The notes below the pieces were generated by a model. That model was not told the DNA's origin. It was given only the letters and a program-made list of their open reading frames with translations, and ran no database searches. Positions 60,744 to 64,000 of a stretch of 64,000 nt of DNA are shown piece by piece. How positions within the stretch are numbered: position 1 is the stretch's first letter; every line of letters starts with the position of its first letter. Made by a program: the position numbers and the translations under genes. Origin of the DNA: Lewinellaceae bacterium (GTDB taxonomy: Bacteria; Bacteroidota; Bacteroidia; Chitinophagales; Saprospiraceae); assembly GCA_020636325.1 (NCBI GenBank), contig JACJYC010000022.1, positions 27,625 to 91,624 of the forward strand, in the 5' to 3' direction.

Positions 60744-62321
60744 CTATTCTTCGTTAAATGTTCTAGCGGGAAACCGCCGTTGGGTCATCCGGGAAACGGA
60801 GATGATCAACAGGAAATTTACGGCCATGGCAAGGGTGCGGAACGGGAAAAGGACCACGCCGTCTTCCACCATCGGATAGGGCAACAATACCGGTAGCCCC
60901 AGCGTGGTATCACCGCCGCCGAACCGGAGGATAAAAGCCCCGGCAAACCCCGCCAGTGCGCCGGCTGCGTTGGCTTTTTTGTCAAAAATCGCACAGGTCA
61001 GGGCTGGAAAGAGCAGGCAATACACAAAATCGCTGCACAAAAACCAGAGTTCGTAAACACTCCGGATGTTCAGCGCCAACAGCGTGGCGGCTATCCCGAT
61101 GATCCAGACACTCCGCTTGATGACGCGAACCAACCGGTCTTCGGATATGCCGGGCCGGATCAACGGCCGCCAGACATTCCAGGCTGCCATCGAAGAAGCC
61201 GACAGGATGGAAGAATCCACCGAGGACATCACCGCGGCGGCTACCGCCCCCAAACCCAGAGCCGCCACCCAGGGGTCCGTCAGGTAGCGCACTACCCAGG
61301 GCAAGGTTGAAGCCGGTTCCGGGATATCCGGCAGGCCCATTCCTTTCCAATCCGCTGCGGCCCCGGCAATTCCGATCAGGATGGACGGTACGGCAGCGAT
61401 CAGGCAGACCGCACCGGCAGCCAGGGAAAGCGTTACAGCCGCCTTTTCGCTCCGGGCGGATAAAACCCGCTGGAAGTAAACCTGCCAGGCCACGCCGCCG
61501 AAGACCAGCAGGAAAGCGTAATCCCACCAATACCAGTAATAGCTCCCCAAGGCTTCGGTTGAAGGCAGCAAACTGGCCGCCGCGCCAAACCGCTCCTGGT
61601 ATGCCGGCCAGGCTGCAGACCAGCCCCCCACCTTGTCGAGTGCAAAAGGCGTTACAAGAAACAATCCCGCGAGCAACAGAATGAGCTGAATAATATCCGT
61701 AAACGCCACCGACCACAGGCCGCCGATGGCGGTATAGGCAATGGCCACCAGGGCCGACATGATGATCGCCGTAGCCGTTTCCAGGCCGAAAACCGTTCCA
61801 AAGGTCGTGCCTAAAGCGGTCAGGATAGCGCCGGTCCAGAAGATCTCTCCGGTCAGCGCCGGCAGGAAAAACAAAGCCGTAGCCCGCTTGCCGAACCGCA
61901 TTTCGAGCGGATCGAGCATCGTTCTGAATTGCCGGCGGCGCATGGGGCGGGCATACAACAAGCCGCCGACCACCAGGCTCAGGGCGTACCCCCACGGCGC
62001 CTGCACCCATACCAGGCCCTGGCTGGCCGTATACTCCGCGGTTCCGTTGATGTATCCGCCGCCGATCCAGGTAGCGCTCATGGTGAAGATGGCCATGGTG
62101 AGCGGCATGGAACGCCCGGCCAGCATCATGTCGTCCAACTGTCCGGCATTGCCCATATTGGCTGCGTAGGCGCCGGCAAAGAAGATCAGTCCATAAAAAA
62201 CAAGCATCACCCAATACGCGGGCCAATTGACGTCGAAGGTCGTAAAATAGCGGAGGTAGCCTCCGAGCAGGAGAAGCAACAGGAACAGCAAAAGGGTAGG
62301 AACCAACGGCCTTCGAATCAT
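60744..62321 (-). CDS. Sodium:solute symporter resembling the high-affinity choline transporter
   Basis: 525 residues, about 13 membrane helices, SSS family. The sequence is close in character to animal CHT1/SLC5A7: MLAGRSMPL, FTMSATWIGGGYINGTAEY, GLVWVQAPWGYALSLVVGGL, TMLDPLEMRFGKR and PALTGEIFWTGAILTALG. It probably imports choline with sodium. It is divergent from a phosphatidylcholine synthase gene that needs choline. ATG 62321 gives a normal start right before the first membrane helix; a longer frame would overlap the neighbour's promoter region. Confidence 0.85.
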   Translation of the reverse strand: MIRRPLVPTLLLFLLLLLLGGYLRYFTTFDVNWPAYWVMLVFYGLIFFAGAYAANMGNAGQLDDMMLAGRSMPLTMAIFTMSATWIGGGYINGTAEYTASQGLVWVQAPWGYALSLVVGGLLYARPMRRRQFRTMLDPLEMRFGKRATALFFLPALTGEIFWTGAILTALGTTFGTVFGLETATAIIMSALVAIAYTAIGGLWSVAFTDIIQLILLLAGLFLVTPFALDKVGGWSAAWPAYQERFGAAASLLPSTEALGSYYWYWWDYAFLLVFGGVAWQVYFQRVLSARSEKAAVTLSLAAGAVCLIAAVPSILIGIAGAAADWKGMGLPDIPEPASTLPWVVRYLTDPWVAALGLGAVAAAVMSSVDSSILSASSMAAWNVWRPLIRPGISEDRLVRVIKRSVWIIGIAATLLALNIRSVYELWFLCSDFVYCLLFPALTCAIFDKKANAAGALAGFAGAFILRFGGGDTTLGLPVLLPYPMVEDGVVLFPFRTLAMAVNFLLIISVSRMTQRRFPARTFNEE

Positions 62322-62405
62322 CAACTCTTCAGTTTGAACACCGGAAAAATAGGAAAATCTGGGTACATTTAACCTTTGATTTACATTAAATGCAGCCTTC
62401 ATTCT

Positions 62406-63134
62406 ATGGATGACCCTTCCAGACCCTCCTTCCACCCATTGCGCATCCTGGCAGCCTGGGGGGTGCATCTGTTTACCGCCGGCGGACTGCTTGCCGGCTT
62501 TATGGCGTTGTTAGCCGTTGCGGACCGCGACTGGCGGACGGCAATCGGATGGCTGCTGCTTGCCCAGTTCATCGACGGTATCGACGGGACTTTTGCGCGG
62601 ATGGTCAGGGTGTGGGAAGTATTGCCCAATTTCAGCGGCAAGACCCTGGATTATGTCATCGATTTTGCGACTTACGCGATCATTCCCGCCTATTTCTTTT
62701 TTGAATCGGACCTGACCACCGGCGCCGGTACCTGGATCGGCACTTTTGCCATCCTGCTCTCCTCTGCCTTGTACTACGGCAAGGAAGGCATGGTTGCCGA
62801 TGAGCAATACTTTGTCGGGTTCCCGGTGTTGTGGAACTGGGTGGTTTTTTATCTGATCCTGGTATTTGACCTGGCGCCGGCCTGGAATCTGATCCTGGTC
62901 ATCCTTTTCGCCGTACTCCATTTTGTGCCCATCAAATTCGCCTACCCAAGCCGCGCCCGCCGCTTCAAATGGCTTACGTTGGGGTTTTCCGCCCTGACGA
63001 TTATCGCTATTCTGGTCCTGCTCTGGCATTACCCCCAACCGGCATTATTCTGGCGTTGGGCGGCGGTTGCAGGAGGGGCGTATTTCGGGATCATGGGTAT
63101 TCTGACTACGTGGTTTGCGGGATCAAAGTCCTGA
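62406..63134 (+). CDS. pcs: Phosphatidylcholine synthase
   Basis: 242 residues with about 8 membrane helices. The CDP-alcohol phosphotransferase signature is complete: D57-G-x-D60-G-x-x-A-R65 ... G78-x-x-x-D82-x-x-x-D86. The surrounding sequence (VHLFTAGG, IDGIDGTFARMVRV, LDYVIDFATY, SSALYYGKEGM, YFVGFPVLWNWVVFYL, FVPIKFAYPSR) fits the Pcs group, which makes phosphatidylcholine directly from CDP-diacylglycerol and choline in the inner membrane. The divergent choline-type symporter supports this. ATG 62406 is used. Confidence 0.88.
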   Translation: MDDPSRPSFHPLRILAAWGVHLFTAGGLLAGFMALLAVADRDWRTAIGWLLLAQFIDGIDGTFARMVRVWEVLPNFSGKTLDYVIDFATYAIIPAYFFFESDLTTGAGTWIGTFAILLSSALYYGKEGMVADEQYFVGFPVLWNWVVFYLILVFDLAPAWNLILVILFAVLHFVPIKFAYPSRARRFKWLTLGFSALTIIAILVLLWHYPQPALFWRWAAVAGGAYFGIMGILTTWFAGSKS

Positions 63135-63194
63135 TCCAGGCCGAAAATTGCCGCTGAATTTCATACATTTATGCGGTATCAAAATTAACCGGAA

Positions 63195-63725
63195 ATGAAC
63201 ACCTGGATTGCGCTGTTGAGAGGGATCAACGTCGGCGGGAAGCACATCATCCCGATGAAAGAGCTCGTCAGGCTCATGGAAGAGAACGGTTTCGCCAACG
63301 TAAAAACTTACATCCAGAGCGGCAACGTCGTATTTCAAAGCCCTGCCAGACCCGGGGATGAGATCGGCGTGTTGATCGCCCAAAAATTCGGTTTCAAACC
63401 CGACATCTTCATTCTCAGCGAAAAGGAACTGAAAACGGCTATGGCCAATAATCCCTACGAACCGGACCTGGGAAAAAACGTCCATTTTTTCTTTTGCGAC
63501 CGGGAAGATCCGCCGATCGATGTGGAATTCCTGGAATCCCTCCGGGCGCCGTCCGAGGAATATACCCTGACCGGAAACGTGTTTTATCTGCACGCCCCGG
63601 AAGGGATCGGCCGCTCGAAAATGGTGGAAAAACTGGGTAAGGCTTTTCCCAGAGAGGTCTCCATGACTGCGAGGAATCTCAATACGATGAACAAGCTTTT
63701 GGAGATGATCGACGCGAATCTGTAA
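63195..63725 (+). CDS. DUF1697 family protein
   Basis: 176 residues with the family start MNTWIALLRGINVGGKHIIPMKEL and the blocks YIQSGNVVFQS and MTARNLNTMNKLLEM. DUF1697 proteins are small cytoplasmic proteins of unknown function, common in bacteria. Monocistronic; followed by the left part of an insertion sequence. Confidence 0.9.
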   Translation: MNTWIALLRGINVGGKHIIPMKELVRLMEENGFANVKTYIQSGNVVFQSPARPGDEIGVLIAQKFGFKPDIFILSEKELKTAMANNPYEPDLGKNVHFFFCDREDPPIDVEFLESLRAPSEEYTLTGNVFYLHAPEGIGRSKMVEKLGKAFPREVSMTARNLNTMNKLLEMIDANL

Positions 63726-63840
63726 CAGCTAGGAGCCTGTCGGAGAACATGCTTCTAGAGCAAAGATGGCCGAAAAATGGGAGATTTAAGAGCGGCGAAG
63801 GCATAAAGGGCATAAATTGGGGTTTCAAATAGATCATGCT

Positions 63841-64000
63841 ATGCGTAAGTTCATTACCCCTGACCGGCAAAAGGAGCATTTGATGCCCGTCTCAATAGAC
63901 GAATGGCTTCCGGAGAAGCATTTGGCGCGGTTTGTGGTGGAGATATTGGAGCAGTTGGATTTATCGGCAATCTACAAGGAATACAAGCCAACCGGCCCAC
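63841..64000 (+). mobile_element. IS1182-like transposase, 5' part (cut by the window edge)
   Basis: The frame from ATG 63841 gives MRKFITPDRQKEHLMPVSID, then EWLPEKHLARFVVEILEQLD, then LSAIYKEYK before the window ends. This matches the N-terminal DUF772 region of IS1182-type transposases (pattern L-P-E-x-H-L-A-x-F, QLDLSAIY). The element's left end is probably in 63730-63760 (GAGCCTGTCGGAGAACAT), but the inverted repeat cannot be confirmed without the other end. The gap 63726-63840 shows nothing else. Confidence 0.8.

Noticed and set aside
63728..63770. Link between the IS1182-like element and the MITE family
   Set aside because: The visible left end (GAGCCTGTCGGAGAACAT) shares only the first two bases with the MITE ends, so this IS is not the obvious source of the transposase.
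1..64000. tRNA or rRNA genes
   Set aside because: No intergenic stretch shows a T-arm GGTTCRA core with a cloverleaf around it, and no rRNA sequence is present.

Overview
The window reads as a chromosome segment of a Bacteroidota bacterium, most likely a Saprospiria-type lineage (Saprospiraceae/Lewinellaceae-like; this placement is inference). The evidence is: GldC of the gliding machinery; a type IX secretion C-terminal sorting domain; an arginine pathway that uses the acetyl/succinyl-ornithine type of transcarbamylase; -7 promoter boxes of the Bacteroidota form TAnnTTTG in front of many genes; almost no Shine-Dalgarno signals; and a GC content that looks well above 50 % by eye.

Layout. 0-2.9 kb: a caspase-family protease and an unrecognised 140-residue protein. 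3-11.1 kb: signalling, with a TPR sensor kinase plus two NarL-type regulators and then a one-piece hybrid two-component system (propeller, kinase, receiver, AraC). 11.3-18 kb: a tightly packed six-gene operon with an ACP-like protein lacking the carrier serine, a D-Ala-D-Ala-ligase-like ATP-grasp enzyme, an SGNH domain fused to a NodU-type carbamoyltransferase, two unrecognised proteins and a PLP enzyme; this is the best candidate for an undescribed small-molecule pathway. 18.2-21.6 kb: a CHAT-TPR protein facing a second caspase. 21.9-31.3 kb, all minus strand: LRR protein, cation/proton antiporter, DUF5989 mini-protein, fused 2-oxoacid dehydrogenase E1, LysE exporter, tandem UspA, NfeD-like protein. 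31.7-43.1 kb, plus strand: prs, rplY, a nitrilase, an M1 peptidase, an NAD(P)-binding protein, a T9SS cargo fragment, gldC, the SRP RNA, an acetate-type symporter pair and acetyl-CoA synthetase. 43.3-51.1 kb, minus strand: a probable ADP-ribosyltransferase toxin with a possible immunity gene and a secreted Fn3 partner, then a patatin. 51.2-60.7 kb: lipoprotein hydrolase and the arginine cluster GNAT-argG-argC-argF'-argB-argE-argH, with no argD at its expected place. 60.7-63.1 kb: a choline-type symporter divergent from phosphatidylcholine synthase. 63.2-64 kb: DUF1697 and the start of an IS1182-like transposase.

The intergenic DNA is unusual. At least seven different families of short tandem or palindromic repeats (7-, 9- and 10-bp units and hairpins) fill the gaps. 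In about ten genes the stop codon is itself the first stop-containing triplet of an array, or directly abuts it. There is also a 103-111 bp MITE-like family in three copies, each flanked by a perfect 8-bp target-site duplication, and a second inverted-repeat element of 136 bp. No tRNA, rRNA or CRISPR array was seen.
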